Origin: Paraneptunicella aestuarii
Lineage (GTDB): Bacteria; Pseudomonadota; Gammaproteobacteria; Enterobacterales; Alteromonadaceae
NCBI RefSeq assembly: GCF_019900845.1
Contig: NZ_CP074570.1
Location: 1,054,001-1,118,000, forward strand
Reading direction: 5' to 3'
Length of the DNA stretch: 64,000 bases
In this document: positions 43,648 through 53,424 of the stretch, piece by piece
Numbering within the stretch: the first letter of the stretch is position 1
Layout: every line of letters starts with the position of its first letter
Notes under the pieces: generated by a model
What the model was told of the DNA's origin: nothing
The model's input: only the letters and a program-made list of their open reading frames with translations
The model's database searches: none
Position numbers and translations under genes: made by a program

Positions 43648-44876
43648 TTGTTCTCATTTCCTGGATTATTGCGTTGATCATTACGCTTTATCGCAGTTAA
43701 GTACCAAATTATTTGCACAAGAACAAAGGCTGTTCCAACGCCTGAAAATAGCTGTATTCCCACAATCGCCTTGTCCATAAGCAACCCGGATAACAGGCTG
43801 GTTGCTAACGCCAGGCTATATATAATCTCAAAGTAAAATGCGGGTTTTTGCAGATTCAGGATGAGAGGTACGAAAGCCAACATTCCACCTATCGCACGAG
43901 CGTAAATCCATGGTAGTAACAGTGCCCCTATCGTACCAGCGCTTCGCCATTCTTCTCCAAGTAATAAAACGAAAAAAGGCTCTGCGATAAAATAGCCGAT
44001 AAGGAAAATGGGGATCAAAGCTATGGCATAAAATGAAAAGAATTTCCGAAAGACAGGCAATATAGGTTGTCCAAGTCTTTGTTTTTCCGCTGTTGTTTTA
44101 TAGAAAATTTTAAATAGTGCATTACCAATGAGTTGCCAAGGCGTGACCAATACTTTGTTGGCTTGTGAATATGCCCCTAATAATGCGGTTTGACTGAATA
44201 ATGGCAGTAAAAAACTGGGTGTATTGAGGTTAAAGCTGGTTAGTAGAGCGTGAGGGGCGTTAAATAGTGGAAAGTTTTTGTAGTGTTTGGCGATAGCCTT
44301 CAGTTTTTTCCAATTACCTTTGTAGGCTTTTCCTGTTTTATACACTTTTTGCAGGTTAATAAGTGCCACAATCCAATAAGACAAGGCAAATGCGAGCATC
44401 AGGCCGTTAGGAAGCTGATATGCGATCACACTAATAACGACCCAAAGCGTTGAGCGTAAGGTGAGGTTAGTGGTAATGCGTCCGTAATGTTCTTTGTCGT
44501 TAAGCAGATTATTACTCAGGTTAAACAGTGCTACGGCCGGGATACCTGCGACAATGAGATAAGCCCATAATAAATCTATTTTTCCTGACATGAGAGCCGC
44601 AATAACAGCAAAGCCGCTGATACATGTTGTGGCAATAATTAGAAGAACTGACAAGCTGGTTAAATATCGCTTGTGGATGAGTTTTGGCGCTGAAATAAGT
44701 GCAACATCGTAGCGACCCGCACTTGCTAGCGAGATGATGGAGCAAATTGCCACATACAGAGCAAAGAAGCCGAAATCTTGCGGTGTATATTGCCTCGCCA
44801 ATATTGGTAGAGCGATAAGCGGAATCGCTTGTGAAAGTATGTTTCCTGATAAAAGTTTGGCAAGTTTGGCTTTCAT
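43644..44876 (-). CDS. Wzx-like oligosaccharide flippase
   Basis: The 410-residue inner-membrane protein, with about twelve hydrophobic segments, resembles the polysaccharide flippase family. Landmarks are ILSQAIPLIALPILARQYTP at the N-terminus, a FGFFALYVAICSIISLASAG helix and GAYSQANKVLVTPWQLIGN. It moves lipid-linked repeat units to the periplasm. It is the only transport gene of the cluster on the minus strand in this part. It overlaps the sugar-transferase gene by four bases at the 3' ends and points away from the lipoprotein gene at 45079. Confidence 0.88.
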   Translation of the reverse strand: MKAKLAKLLSGNILSQAIPLIALPILARQYTPQDFGFFALYVAICSIISLASAGRYDVALISAPKLIHKRYLTSLSVLLIIATTCISGFAVIAALMSGKIDLLWAYLIVAGIPAVALFNLSNNLLNDKEHYGRITTNLTLRSTLWVVISVIAYQLPNGLMLAFALSYWIVALINLQKVYKTGKAYKGNWKKLKAIAKHYKNFPLFNAPHALLTSFNLNTPSFLLPLFSQTALLGAYSQANKVLVTPWQLIGNALFKIFYKTTAEKQRLGQPILPVFRKFFSFYAIALIPIFLIGYFIAEPFFVLLLGEEWRSAGTIGALLLPWIYARAIGGMLAFVPLILNLQKPAFYFEIIYSLALATSLLSGLLMDKAIVGIQLFSGVGTAFVLVQIIWYLTAIKRNDQRNNPGNENN

Positions 44877-45078
44877 TGTTATGTGTTTTATTGTGCTTCG
44901 CGATGGGTCAACTGATTTATAGCGTCACGAGGTATCATATCAGTTTGCATCAATGCACACCGTATTTTATTGCTGGTATCATGGCGGGATTGTGGAATAA
45001 TGTCGCCAGCTTTAAAAGCTTAGACAGTTAATGTTAAGTGTTTACCTGATAGGGTGATGTACATCAGGTTTTCCCTCT

Positions 45079-46425
45079 ATGTGTAATATGATGAGTATGA
45101 ATTCCGTTATATCGAGCATTAAAAGAATTCCTTGGGTAGTATTTGGGATTATGGTTATTTTGGGAGTAGTTGCATGTGGTGGAGGTGATGGTTCTTCGTC
45201 TGACCCAATTCCAAATCCACCGCCAACAAAAAATCCAGCTGTTGAAGCAATTGAACAGTTATGGCCGACAACTGTTGGTGACTATTTAGAACAGGATTTA
45301 TGGTCACCGATTAATATCTATGATGCGGGGGTGGTATTAATGTTACCTCTTGAGTATGCCTTTCACATAGATAACAACGCATCCTTGCAGATTCAATTTC
45401 ATGATTTCTTTGAACGTTATCTTGCGGAGTTTGATACTGGTTTGGATACCAACGACTTAAGTCGTTTTCAATTTTACTACGTTTTGGCCAGGTATCTAGC
45501 ATATACACAGGATTCTGGATGGAATTCAGTTCAGCAGGAATTGTACAGCAAATTGCTGGCAGATTTTAATTTTGTCTGGCTTGAGGAAGATACAGCACAA
45601 GCCGGTAATGCGGGTACTCGTGTTGAAATTATTCAGCAAAAACTGAATAACATTGGTAATGCTTCTCCTAAATACACAAGAGCCACTATTGATCTGGAGC
45701 TTTTTGGATTTGCTATTGCCGGAGAGTTAGCGGCTATGCAGAGAAAAGACGGCCAAACCTTGCATGTTGCTGTACAAGAAATGTTGCAGCTTGCTTATGC
45801 CAATTTTCAGCAAGAGGTGGCATATACCAGTAATGGTTGGTTGTATCAGCCTGGACAATGGGATGATTATGTCGATTATCTTTATGCTGGCAATACTGAA
45901 CTGTCTGAAAATTTAGAGCCTTCGCCTGTTCCGGGTATTGCGACAGATAGCTCTCATAGCCACAGAATGCCACTCTGGTTGTTGAGTTTGGCTAAGGGGT
46001 TCCCGGAAGGAAGCGAAGAAAGAGAGTACTTCGAGGGGCTGTCTGAAGGATTTGAAAGCCAATTTATGAGCGTTGTATACGTCCCTTCGTCTGCTGAGTT
46101 TAGTGGCCCAAGAATGACTAATTTTATGGATGGTAATAATGGCATATACCGTTATCGTTTTCACAACAATCCAGAGTTGAAGTTAGGATATGAACCCTAC
46201 AATCTTTCAGGTACCCTGCTAACGGGTTTTTATCCTTTCATGTACAATACCCAGCTTCGTCAAGAGTATGCAGATCTTACCTTTCCTCTGTCTGATACAA
46301 CACTACAGCTTTATCTTGGGCTTGGGGGAACTCCGGATGTTGAAAGAGCATTTCAGCTACCTGATTATTATGCTGAAGGCTATGCTCAAGTTTACTCGTT
46401 AATTGCTTCCTTAATGGTCGATTAG
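45079..46425 (+). CDS. Lipoprotein of unknown function in the polysaccharide cluster
   Basis: The 448-residue protein has a lipoprotein signal with lipobox VVAC (VFGIMVILGVVACGGGDG). A Ser/Pro-rich linker (DPIPNPPPTKNP) follows, and then a helical domain with many aromatic residues (FHDFFERYLAEFD, QFYYVLARYLAYTQDSGWNS), which looks like an alpha/alpha toroid of the kind seen in glycan-acting proteins. I cannot name a family. It may process or anchor the polysaccharide. The start is uncertain, because ATG at 45079 and several nearby ATGs are possible. It precedes wzz by 63 bp. Confidence 0.72.
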   Translation: MCNMMSMNSVISSIKRIPWVVFGIMVILGVVACGGGDGSSSDPIPNPPPTKNPAVEAIEQLWPTTVGDYLEQDLWSPINIYDAGVVLMLPLEYAFHIDNNASLQIQFHDFFERYLAEFDTGLDTNDLSRFQFYYVLARYLAYTQDSGWNSVQQELYSKLLADFNFVWLEEDTAQAGNAGTRVEIIQQKLNNIGNASPKYTRATIDLELFGFAIAGELAAMQRKDGQTLHVAVQEMLQLAYANFQQEVAYTSNGWLYQPGQWDDYVDYLYAGNTELSENLEPSPVPGIATDSSHSHRMPLWLLSLAKGFPEGSEEREYFEGLSEGFESQFMSVVYVPSSAEFSGPRMTNFMDGNNGIYRYRFHNNPELKLGYEPYNLSGTLLTGFYPFMYNTQLRQEYADLTFPLSDTTLQLYLGLGGTPDVERAFQLPDYYAEGYAQVYSLIASLMVD

Positions 46426-46488
46426 CCTTTCAGACAACAGCTTTGGATACTAATTAAAACTAAATTATTTTCCGGTAAGGAGATATCG

Positions 46489-47439
46489 TTGAAGAATAGT
46501 TCTACGTCAGAATATATGGCACAGATTGGTGAGTCTGTTATTGATTTTAAAGAAATTTGGAGAGCACTTTGGCTTGGTAAATGGATCATTATGGGCGTGG
46601 CGTTTGTGTTTGCTGTTGCCTCAATTGTTTTTACTTTGAGTTTGCCCAACCAATATCAATCTCAGGCATTGCTGGAACCGGTATCTTCGACACGATCCCC
46701 ATTGAGTGGTTTGTCTGGTAATTTGGGTGGATTGGCATCTCTAGCGGGAATTAATTTGGGTGCAGCCGGTGCTGATGACAAATCAGTTCGGGCCATTGAA
46801 TTAATGAAAACTTGGGATTTCCTGGAAAATTTCATTAAGAAAAACGCATTGGAAGCCAGCGTGTTTGCCGCCATTGGATGGAACAAAGAAAGCAATAAGC
46901 TTATTTATGATCCTGATCTGTATGACGAGAATTCTGGTAAATGGGTAAGGGATCCGGCCGAAGCTAAAAGTGGTCAATCTGAGCCTAGTGGTTGGGAGCT
47001 GTTTCAAGCAATTAAAGAACGAATTTATGTGAGTAAGGACGACGGCACAGGGTTGATTTCCTTGGCTGTCGAGCACTATTCTCCCTATGTGGCAAAACAA
47101 TGGGTAGAACTGTTGGTTAAAGAGATAAATTTATATTTTCAGGAAGTCGATCGTACAGAAGCCAAACAGCGAATTGTGTATTTACAAGAGCAGATTAAAG
47201 AGACCAATGTTGCTGAGATGAGAAATATCTTTTTTGATATTATTCAAGAGCAAACACAAACGTTAATGCTGACTGAAATTAGTGATGAATATGTGTTGAA
47301 AACTTTAAGTCCAGCGAAAATTGCGGAAGAAAAGTCTAAACCGTCTCGCGCTATTATTGTGATATTTGTTACTTTTCTTGGTGGCATTATAGGTATTCTT
47401 GTTGTGCTTTTACGTGCTCTTTTTAAAGAAAAGAAATGA
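46489..47439 (+). CDS. Wzz-type chain-length determinant
   Basis: The 316-residue inner-membrane protein has the Wzz layout: N-terminal helix (WLGKWIIMGVAFVFAVASIV), a periplasmic part with a coiled coil (VDRTEAKQRIVYLQEQIKET) and a C-terminal helix (AIIVIFVTFLGGIIGILVVL). Pro-rich residues near SPAKIAEEKSKPSRA precede the last helix, as in the family. It lacks a kinase domain, so it is the short Wzz/OtnB type and not a Wzc. The TTG start has AAGGAG six bases before it. It regulates polymer length with the Wzy-like protein just downstream. Confidence 0.88.
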   Translation: MKNSSTSEYMAQIGESVIDFKEIWRALWLGKWIIMGVAFVFAVASIVFTLSLPNQYQSQALLEPVSSTRSPLSGLSGNLGGLASLAGINLGAAGADDKSVRAIELMKTWDFLENFIKKNALEASVFAAIGWNKESNKLIYDPDLYDENSGKWVRDPAEAKSGQSEPSGWELFQAIKERIYVSKDDGTGLISLAVEHYSPYVAKQWVELLVKEINLYFQEVDRTEAKQRIVYLQEQIKETNVAEMRNIFFDIIQEQTQTLMLTEISDEYVLKTLSPAKIAEEKSKPSRAIIVIFVTFLGGIIGILVVLLRALFKEKK

Positions 47440-47469
47440 GTTTACCGTTAAAAGCATGACTTCATTCTT

Positions 47470-48726
47470 ATGAGTAGCCTGACTTTTTATCGATATAGCT
47501 GCTTTACGCTATTATTCTTGGTCTTTTTAACTCCCACAATTTGGATACCGGGTGCTATTGGTGTTCGTCTCGAGGAATTGTTTGTTTTATTGTGGGTAGG
47601 GATTTTTGCTTTGCTTTATCGGCAGAAAAAATTGCCTGAAGCCTATCTTCCGTTACGTGGTAGCCTTCTTATCTTTTTTTCCGTTGTGATAATCGTATCA
47701 ATTACTGCTGGAAGTCTTCTGCAGTTACCTGCATCCATTCTGGATTTACTTAAGTTCATCTGGCTTGTTAAGGCTCTGGTTATTTACTTCATGTTCTTCA
47801 ACTATATCTATCAAAAAGATGGATATGAAATGGTGAGAAGGGAATATATCTTAAAGTGGTTTGTCCGCTTTGGTACTTTATCTGCAATTCTTTGTTTCCA
47901 ACAGTATTTTGATTTGTTTGGACTTAATTCCCTATATATTCCGATAATTGCGCCTACTCAATCTTATACTTTGGTTTCAGGGTATTTTGCTCCCCGTGTT
48001 GTGGGTATGGTTGGTAATCCTAACTTGCAAGGTTCGGTATTAGCACTTTGTTTAATTTGCCATACATTTCTGTGTTTGAGGGGGCGTGGTGAATTTAAGG
48101 TGAGCTTCTTTATTCTATTGTTTATTGCTTTGTTGATGACATTATCCAGAACAGCTTTTATTACGGCAGTATTCGGTATTTTTATGGTTGTGTTTTTGTA
48201 TCGTAAGAATATCGCTTTTACGATTTTCAAAGTCATTGTGACCGTTTTACTACTAGCGTTGTTGACAATGGCCTACTTGGTTCTCAGGGAATATGAAGCG
48301 TTGTATTCTGTCGTGTTTTTCCGGTTTGAGAATTTAAGTCAGGGGATTCAGGAAGGTAGTTTTGCTGCCCGGTTTGATTCTTGGAGGTTGAATATTGAGT
48401 ACTTTTTAAAAAGCCCTGTTTTTGGTGTTGGACCTCTGCCAAGGGCTGGAATTTTTGAGGCTGCTGATGGTGAGTGGTTTCTCATACTTAGAACTTACGG
48501 TATTGTCGGGCTGATTTGGCTTTTGGTTTTCTTCTTTTGGCCGTTCTTACGTGTGGCTTCCAGCACTTTGGAAATGAAAAACCTTAGAGTTTTTTTGTTA
48601 TCAGTTACAGGTGCTATTTTTGTCTATATGATCCCTGCCGGAATTATAACCAATTCAATAACCATATCTTTCGTACTGATTTTACTGTCTATGTACGATT
48701 ATCCAATATACAAAGTGGGGCGATAG
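47470..48726 (+). CDS. Wzy/WaaL-like O-antigen polymerase or ligase
   Basis: The 418-residue membrane protein has about eleven hydrophobic segments and a large periplasmic loop between the later helices (about residues 275-335), which contains FRFENLSQGIQEGSFAARFD and FLKSPVFGVGPLPRAGI. The stretch GMVGNPNLQGSVLALCLICH and the loop pattern match the O-antigen polymerase/ligase superfamily. It lies 30 bp behind wzz, so polymerase (Wzy) is more likely than WaaL ligase. Confidence 0.85.
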   Translation: MSSLTFYRYSCFTLLFLVFLTPTIWIPGAIGVRLEELFVLLWVGIFALLYRQKKLPEAYLPLRGSLLIFFSVVIIVSITAGSLLQLPASILDLLKFIWLVKALVIYFMFFNYIYQKDGYEMVRREYILKWFVRFGTLSAILCFQQYFDLFGLNSLYIPIIAPTQSYTLVSGYFAPRVVGMVGNPNLQGSVLALCLICHTFLCLRGRGEFKVSFFILLFIALLMTLSRTAFITAVFGIFMVVFLYRKNIAFTIFKVIVTVLLLALLTMAYLVLREYEALYSVVFFRFENLSQGIQEGSFAARFDSWRLNIEYFLKSPVFGVGPLPRAGIFEAADGEWFLILRTYGIVGLIWLLVFFFWPFLRVASSTLEMKNLRVFLLSVTGAIFVYMIPAGIITNSITISFVLILLSMYDYPIYKVGR

Positions 48727-48759
48727 AGTTGTCTTTTTTGTTTGTTGCATTATTTCAAT

Positions 48760-50109
48760 TTAAGGTTTAATGACTTGGAACATGACTAGATAATTGTCTA
48801 GTCGTCTGGTGATACCGTCTTGTCCCAAATATTGGTAAGAATCTCCCTGTGAGTCACGAATATTACCTCTTGGGCCTTCTGTTCGGTTGGCAACAAAAGG
48901 ATCTTCTGGACGCCCCCGAGCATAAGTTAAACGACTACCTGCAGGTACTTCCTGGCTAAGTTGTATGGTGATATTACTGCCGTTAAGGCTCACTGAGGAG
49001 ATTACATCAAGTATTTGAGTATTCTCTGCATTCCATATGTCGAAACCATAGTTTGGGGCTTCGGATACTGTTTCCGTATCAATAGTTAACTCGCCTTGAG
49101 GTACATGAAGAGCAATTGTAATCGCGTTAGGTGTCCAGCTTATGGTTTCTGGTTGCAGTGGTTCCCATTCGGTTCCGTCTATCAGAACTTTTTTCGCTAC
49201 TAATCCATAGTATTTTCCTAGCATTAAAGAGCCTTCCGCGGTTAAGTGCAGGTTATCGTCACCATACTCTAAGTGGTACATGGGGGTGGCGAGATAAACC
49301 TGTTCTTTTTGAGCTGCTACGTCTTTCTGTGACAAAGCGATCGTAAAATCGTCTTTCTCATATCTACGGTGGGCTGCAATCTGGTAAGTTATGAGAATGG
49401 GAGGCTCACTTTGTCCAGTAATGGCTGTGACATCAGAGACAAAATCGTCGCTCATTTGAGAGAATAACTGGGTATAGGTTTCTCTTGGTGTGTTATTGGC
49501 GTAGTCCGTTTCGCCTTGTGTCCATGTTATTGCTGCAACGCGGTAGCTGAGTTCCTCCGCTTCGGTTAAGGTTTTGGCTGCTTGAACCTGTTCCATCATA
49601 GCAGTCCAGTAAATAGAACCCTTATGTAATAAATCGATCGGGTATCCTCTTCTTCCGGGCGCACTGCCAATATAAGCCGATTCTTGTTGATCCCAAGGAA
49701 TGTTATCTTCGGTTTCTATCAGTTCTACGAGATAGTTAAGTGTTCCCGAGGTTGGTGTTTCACCTTGATTACCTACTTCTTCTTCAACAAGTGGCATAAA
49801 TGCATCTAAAGCATATCCTTCTGCACTCGCTCTCGCATGCACGCCTTCGGAAAATGTCATGTTCCCATAGGGTTGGGCATTTGAAATGATGGGAAGAGCT
49901 AATGCTCCGCGTGATAAAGATTGCCCGTAAGTAAAAATATGTGAGTATTGAGTTATTTCCTGCACCGGAGGGGGAGGCGGTGGGGGCTGATTTGAAATAG
50001 TGTTTCCGCTACCACCACAAGAACTGAGCAATAATGCAATACTGAATGTGAGTAGTGACTTGCTCAATGTTACGTGACAATTTTGCAGCTTAAATAAAGA
50101 ACTTGTCAT
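48760..50109 (-). CDS. SGNH/sialate-O-acetylesterase-like lipoprotein
   Basis: The protein has a lipoprotein signal (LLTFSIALLLSSCGGSG), a proline linker, then a catalytic domain. The blocks HIFTYGQSLSRG (the GQS block with nucleophile Ser), AAITWTQGETDY (the WxQGE block) and DNLHLTAEGSLMLGKYYG (HLT with catalytic His) fit SGNH esterases of the sialate-O-acetylesterase type. A C-terminal beta domain follows. It probably removes acyl groups from a sugar at the cell surface. The frame opens upstream at 50178, but ATG 50109 overlaps the previous stop as ATGA, so I choose it. It forms an operon with the SGNH-like and MBOAT genes and may trim the modification they add. Confidence 0.8.
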   Translation of the reverse strand: MTSSLFKLQNCHVTLSKSLLTFSIALLLSSCGGSGNTISNQPPPPPPPVQEITQYSHIFTYGQSLSRGALALPIISNAQPYGNMTFSEGVHARASAEGYALDAFMPLVEEEVGNQGETPTSGTLNYLVELIETEDNIPWDQQESAYIGSAPGRRGYPIDLLHKGSIYWTAMMEQVQAAKTLTEAEELSYRVAAITWTQGETDYANNTPRETYTQLFSQMSDDFVSDVTAITGQSEPPILITYQIAAHRRYEKDDFTIALSQKDVAAQKEQVYLATPMYHLEYGDDNLHLTAEGSLMLGKYYGLVAKKVLIDGTEWEPLQPETISWTPNAITIALHVPQGELTIDTETVSEAPNYGFDIWNAENTQILDVISSVSLNGSNITIQLSQEVPAGSRLTYARGRPEDPFVANRTEGPRGNIRDSQGDSYQYLGQDGITRRLDNYLVMFQVIKP

Positions 50110-51104
50110 GGAGCATTTTCCCCTATTATTAATTTGGCAACCGATTGCCCCACTAAATAATGACCTCTGAAATTCCAATGACCATCGTAGGGAAAGTCGT
50201 TGCCACGAAATCCTGATTCAGCAAATAGTGTATCAATCAACGTTGTTGAGTTGACATATTTTAGGGCGTTTTTTCTAAGCAAAGATTCAACATTTTGGGA
50301 GTCAGTAATAAAGATGACTCGTTCTTTACTGAAATGGTGTTGTTCTAGCTGTGTGTAAAAGAAATCTAACAGTTTTTGATAGTTGACTACTGTTGTTGAA
50401 TCCTTATTTGGCGTGGGTGATATGCTGGCTACAAATTGTTTTATTTTTGCCGGTAGTCGCAGGTTTAAAAACAGATAGCGAAGAAGCGCGCTTTGTTTTA
50501 GGGCGTTTCTTAATCCACTTTGACTCTTGTTTGAAGGATTAACTTTTAACGATATCTCTTCATTTTCCGTGATGAAATAAGCTCCTTGAGGCAGGTGGTT
50601 TTTGTCACTGCTGCTTAAATCACTTTCGAATAGTTTTACTACGAGCCATGTTGGTTTGAACTCGCTCAGCCCATATTGCATATAGTTAATGTAATCAGCA
50701 AACTGGCTGTCATTAATGCCAATGGCGTAAGTAGATAACGAGGTTTCCTGTTCAATAACAGCATGTAAAGTCATATTTTGTGGGACTTGTTGAGCTTCGA
50801 TATAGCTATCTCCCAGTACTAGTACATCTGCGCCACCAGCCGTGTAATCTTTAACGTTAACAAACCCATAATTGTTTACTCGCCCAGACTGCGGGTTTCT
50901 AAAATTCCAACCATTAGAATAAACATATGTGGAATCTGGCTTCCAGTGACGAATAGGGAAATCATCATTTTCTCTTTCAAACCCGGTTGCTGTTGGAAGT
51001 ATCTGTAACAGGCATTCCAGTAAAATGATGCCTATTAGTAATCCGACAAGGGTTTTAAAAATTGAAGTAAATGAAGGCACTGTATTGATTTCCCATAGAT
51101 ACAA
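50106..51104 (-). CDS. SGNH-like protein partner of the MBOAT acyltransferase
   Basis: The 332-residue protein has one N-terminal membrane helix (FKTLVGLLIGIILLECLLQI) and a periplasmic SGNH-type domain, with the GDS-like block VLVLGDSYIEAQQV and the His-containing DGHWNFRGH near the end. Such proteins are partners of AlgI/DltB-type MBOATs (the role AlgJ/AlgX play in alginate) and pass acyl groups onto polysaccharide. The first codons overlap the 3' end of the MBOAT gene by 50 bp; a GTG at 51080 is an alternative start. It is operonic with the MBOAT gene upstream and the esterase gene downstream. Confidence 0.78.
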   Translation of the reverse strand: MYLWEINTVPSFTSIFKTLVGLLIGIILLECLLQILPTATGFERENDDFPIRHWKPDSTYVYSNGWNFRNPQSGRVNNYGFVNVKDYTAGGADVLVLGDSYIEAQQVPQNMTLHAVIEQETSLSTYAIGINDSQFADYINYMQYGLSEFKPTWLVVKLFESDLSSSDKNHLPQGAYFITENEEISLKVNPSNKSQSGLRNALKQSALLRYLFLNLRLPAKIKQFVASISPTPNKDSTTVVNYQKLLDFFYTQLEQHHFSKERVIFITDSQNVESLLRKNALKYVNSTTLIDTLFAESGFRGNDFPYDGHWNFRGHYLVGQSVAKLIIGENAP

Positions 51105-52536
51105 GAGTGGTAAAACCGAGAATTGATATCACCAATCCTCTGAGAAGATCACGTTTATCGCTAGCATTAATGATTTCTCCTAATCGATTGCTCCAGATCC
51201 CAAAGAAAGCTATTGAACCTGCAATAGCGATCCAGTAAAGACCCAGGATGGATTCAAAAAATGGAGGGGCAGTTAAAATGTTTTGCGCTTGTTGATGAAA
51301 CTCTATGAAATGGGGATAACTTAGAGAGTCAACATTAATCATGCCACGATAAATGTTTAGAGCAGAGCCTAGTGACTCGGCTCTAAACAGCACCCATGCA
51401 AGATTCACAAACATAAAGGTGCTGAACCAAGCCAGCCAACGAGGTAACTGCCATAGTGAGCTTTTTGAATATATGCGATGTATGACCATTGCTAAACCAT
51501 GAGCGGTTCCCCAAAGCACAAATGTCCAACCGGCACCGTGCCAGATACCACTGACAAATGCAGTTAAAAATACATTTCGCAGGGTAATTATCTCTTTTAT
51601 TCTGTTACCGCCCAAATTGATATACACATAATCTCTAAACCAGCGAGATAACGTCATGTGCCACCTGCGCCAAAAGTCTTGTATGTTCAATGCCTTGTAA
51701 GGAGAGTGAAAGTTTACAGGTAAATGAATATTCAATAATAACGCCGCACCAATCGCCATATCGCAATATCCGGAAAAATCGAAATAGAGCTGAAAGGTAT
51801 ACGCAAAAGATGCCAACCAGGCTGGTATGAAATCAATGTTGTGGGTTAGAGAGGCGGAAAAAACCGGATCGGCGTACTGTGAGAGCGAATCGGCTAGAAT
51901 TACTTTTTTAAATAGCCCTATTGTAAAAATGATTGTGCCCATAGATATGTTATTGAGATTCAGTTTACTTCTTGTTGGATCACTGAATTGCGGCATCATT
52001 TCTTTATGGTGCACTATTGGCCCGGCAATGAGCTGGGGGAAAAAAGATACAAAGAGGCAATAGGAAAGAAAGTCATGTTCTTCACATGTTCCCTTGTAGG
52101 TATCAACTAAATATGCGATTTGTTGGAATGTGAAGAAACTAATGGCCAGCGGTAAAACGACATTGAGTTCGGGTATTTGTGTGGAAAGAATCCAGTTTAC
52201 ATTAGCGATAAAAAAATCTGCGTATTTGAAATAGCCTAAAAGACCAAGATTAAAAAATATTCCGAGATACAAGATTTTCTTCTTGTGTTTTGAAGAGCTT
52301 CTCAACTGATTCCCAATCGCGAAATTAGCTAAAATTGACACTCCTATAAGCAATAGATAAACAGGATTCCAATAACCGTAGAAAAACAGAGAAGCAAAAA
52401 CTAACCAAAGTTTTCCTGATGTTGAATATCCCTGTCGATTTAATAGAAAGTAGATAGCGACAGCTATTGGCAGGAAAATCAGAATAAAAACGGGGGAGCT
52501 GAATAGCAAACTTAATTTTTCCTTTCGATATTTCAA
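51055..52536 (-). CDS. MBOAT-family O-acyltransferase (AlgI-like)
   Basis: The 493-residue protein with about ten membrane helices matches AlgI/DltB: YSTSGKLWLVFASLFFYGYW near the N-terminus, LPLAISFFTFQQIAYLVDTY, the FWRRWHMTLSRWFRDYVYI stretch and the catalytic His in SGIWHGAGWTFVLWGTAHG. It takes an acyl group, usually acetyl, from a cytoplasmic donor across the membrane for transfer to polysaccharide. It is the first gene of the three-gene minus-strand cassette inside the polysaccharide cluster, and is divergent from wbpD-wbpE. Confidence 0.93.
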   Translation of the reverse strand: MKYRKEKLSLLFSSPVFILIFLPIAVAIYFLLNRQGYSTSGKLWLVFASLFFYGYWNPVYLLLIGVSILANFAIGNQLRSSSKHKKKILYLGIFFNLGLLGYFKYADFFIANVNWILSTQIPELNVVLPLAISFFTFQQIAYLVDTYKGTCEEHDFLSYCLFVSFFPQLIAGPIVHHKEMMPQFSDPTRSKLNLNNISMGTIIFTIGLFKKVILADSLSQYADPVFSASLTHNIDFIPAWLASFAYTFQLYFDFSGYCDMAIGAALLLNIHLPVNFHSPYKALNIQDFWRRWHMTLSRWFRDYVYINLGGNRIKEIITLRNVFLTAFVSGIWHGAGWTFVLWGTAHGLAMVIHRIYSKSSLWQLPRWLAWFSTFMFVNLAWVLFRAESLGSALNIYRGMINVDSLSYPHFIEFHQQAQNILTAPPFFESILGLYWIAIAGSIAFFGIWSNRLGEIINASDKRDLLRGLVISILGFTTLVSMGNQYSAFIYFNF

Positions 52537-52845
52537 TATGGATATTGGTAAATATGGCCGGGAATTCTACACTGGCAAGCCTTGGTTGTTAATGCTTAAT
52601 TGTCTGTAATATATGAGCTTGAGGGGCTTCACAGCTGTTCTATACATCAGGTATTAACAACAATTATGGCTATAAAGTTATGTTCTGGTTTGGCAGAATC
52701 TGTTAGAGAGGATTGCTGTCGGATAAGGCTATTGCATGAAAGGGACGGATTAGGTTGTTTCGACTTTATCTTTTCTGTAATAGAATTGCGCGGTTTTAGT
52801 GCGAAGTTTCCTGCCTTTTTACTATTGGGATTTATTTGGTTTCTT
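52537..52845. promoter_or_regulatory. Divergent promoter region between MBOAT and WbpD genes
   Basis: No gene is here. The WbpD frame stays open up to 52600, but the extra 82 residues do not resemble the family, and the ATG at 52846 gives the normal length. The region should hold the promoters for both directions. Confidence 0.5.
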
Positions 52846-53424
52846 ATGTCTATCTATATTCATGAATCGGCCATTGTTGATGATGGGGCTCAGATTGGGG
52901 ATGGCTCTCGAATCTGGCATTTTAGCCATGTGTGTGCAAATGCAAAAATTGGTCAAGGCTGTTCCTTGGGGCAGAATGTGTTTGTTGGAAATAACGTCAG
53001 TATTGGTAACGGTTGCAAGATCCAGAATAACGTGTCGATTTATGACAATGTCTTCTTGGAAGATGATGTTTTCTGTGGCCCCAGTATGGTTTTCACCAAT
53101 GTCTATAATCCACGTTCAGCGATAGAAAGAAAAACGGAGTATAGAGATACCAAGGTGTCTAAAGGCGCTACTTTGGGGGCTAACTGTACTATCGTTTGCG
53201 GTGTGACCATTGGTCAGTTTGCGTTCATTGGCGCAGGGGCTGTGGTTAATAAAGATGTGAAAGACTATGCCTTGGTTGTTGGTGTTCCTGGTAGGCAAAT
53301 CGGCTGGATGAGCGAATTTGGTGAACAGTTGGATATTGCGCTGCAAGGTGACGGAGACGAAGCGGTTTGCCCTCATAGTGGTGCGGTTTACCGACTGGTG
53401 AATAGTAATTTGGAAAAGGTGTAA
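52846..53424 (+). CDS. wbpD: WbpD-like UDP-amino-sugar N-acetyltransferase
   Basis: A 192-residue left-handed beta-helix enzyme of the hexapeptide class: [59 protein letters not shown], then [18 protein letters not shown] and [12 protein letters not shown]. Length and motif order match WbpD of Pseudomonas, which acetylates the 3-amino group of UDP-GlcNAc3NA. The start is set at ATG 52846. The aminotransferase gene follows with a one-base overlap (TAATG), as expected for consecutive steps. The dehydrogenase and oxidoreductase (WbpA, WbpB) that would come before these steps are not in the window. Confidence 0.85.
   Translation: MSIYIHESAIVDDGAQIGDGSRIWHFSHVCANAKIGQGCSLGQNVFVGNNVSIGNGCKIQNNVSIYDNVFLEDDVFCGPSMVFTNVYNPRSAIERKTEYRDTKVSKGATLGANCTIVCGVTIGQFAFIGAGAVVNKDVKDYALVVGVPGRQIGWMSEFGEQLDIALQGDGDEAVCPHSGAVYRLVNSNLEKV

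Noticed and set aside
43644-44876. Wzx gene as a possible misplaced insertion because it is on the minus strand
   Set aside because: Both ends fit tightly between neighbours and no repeats or target-site duplications flank it; an inverted gene is common in such clusters.
52600-52845. N-terminal extension of the WbpD-like gene
   Set aside because: The added residues do not fit the family, and the ATG at 52846 gives the usual 192 residues.
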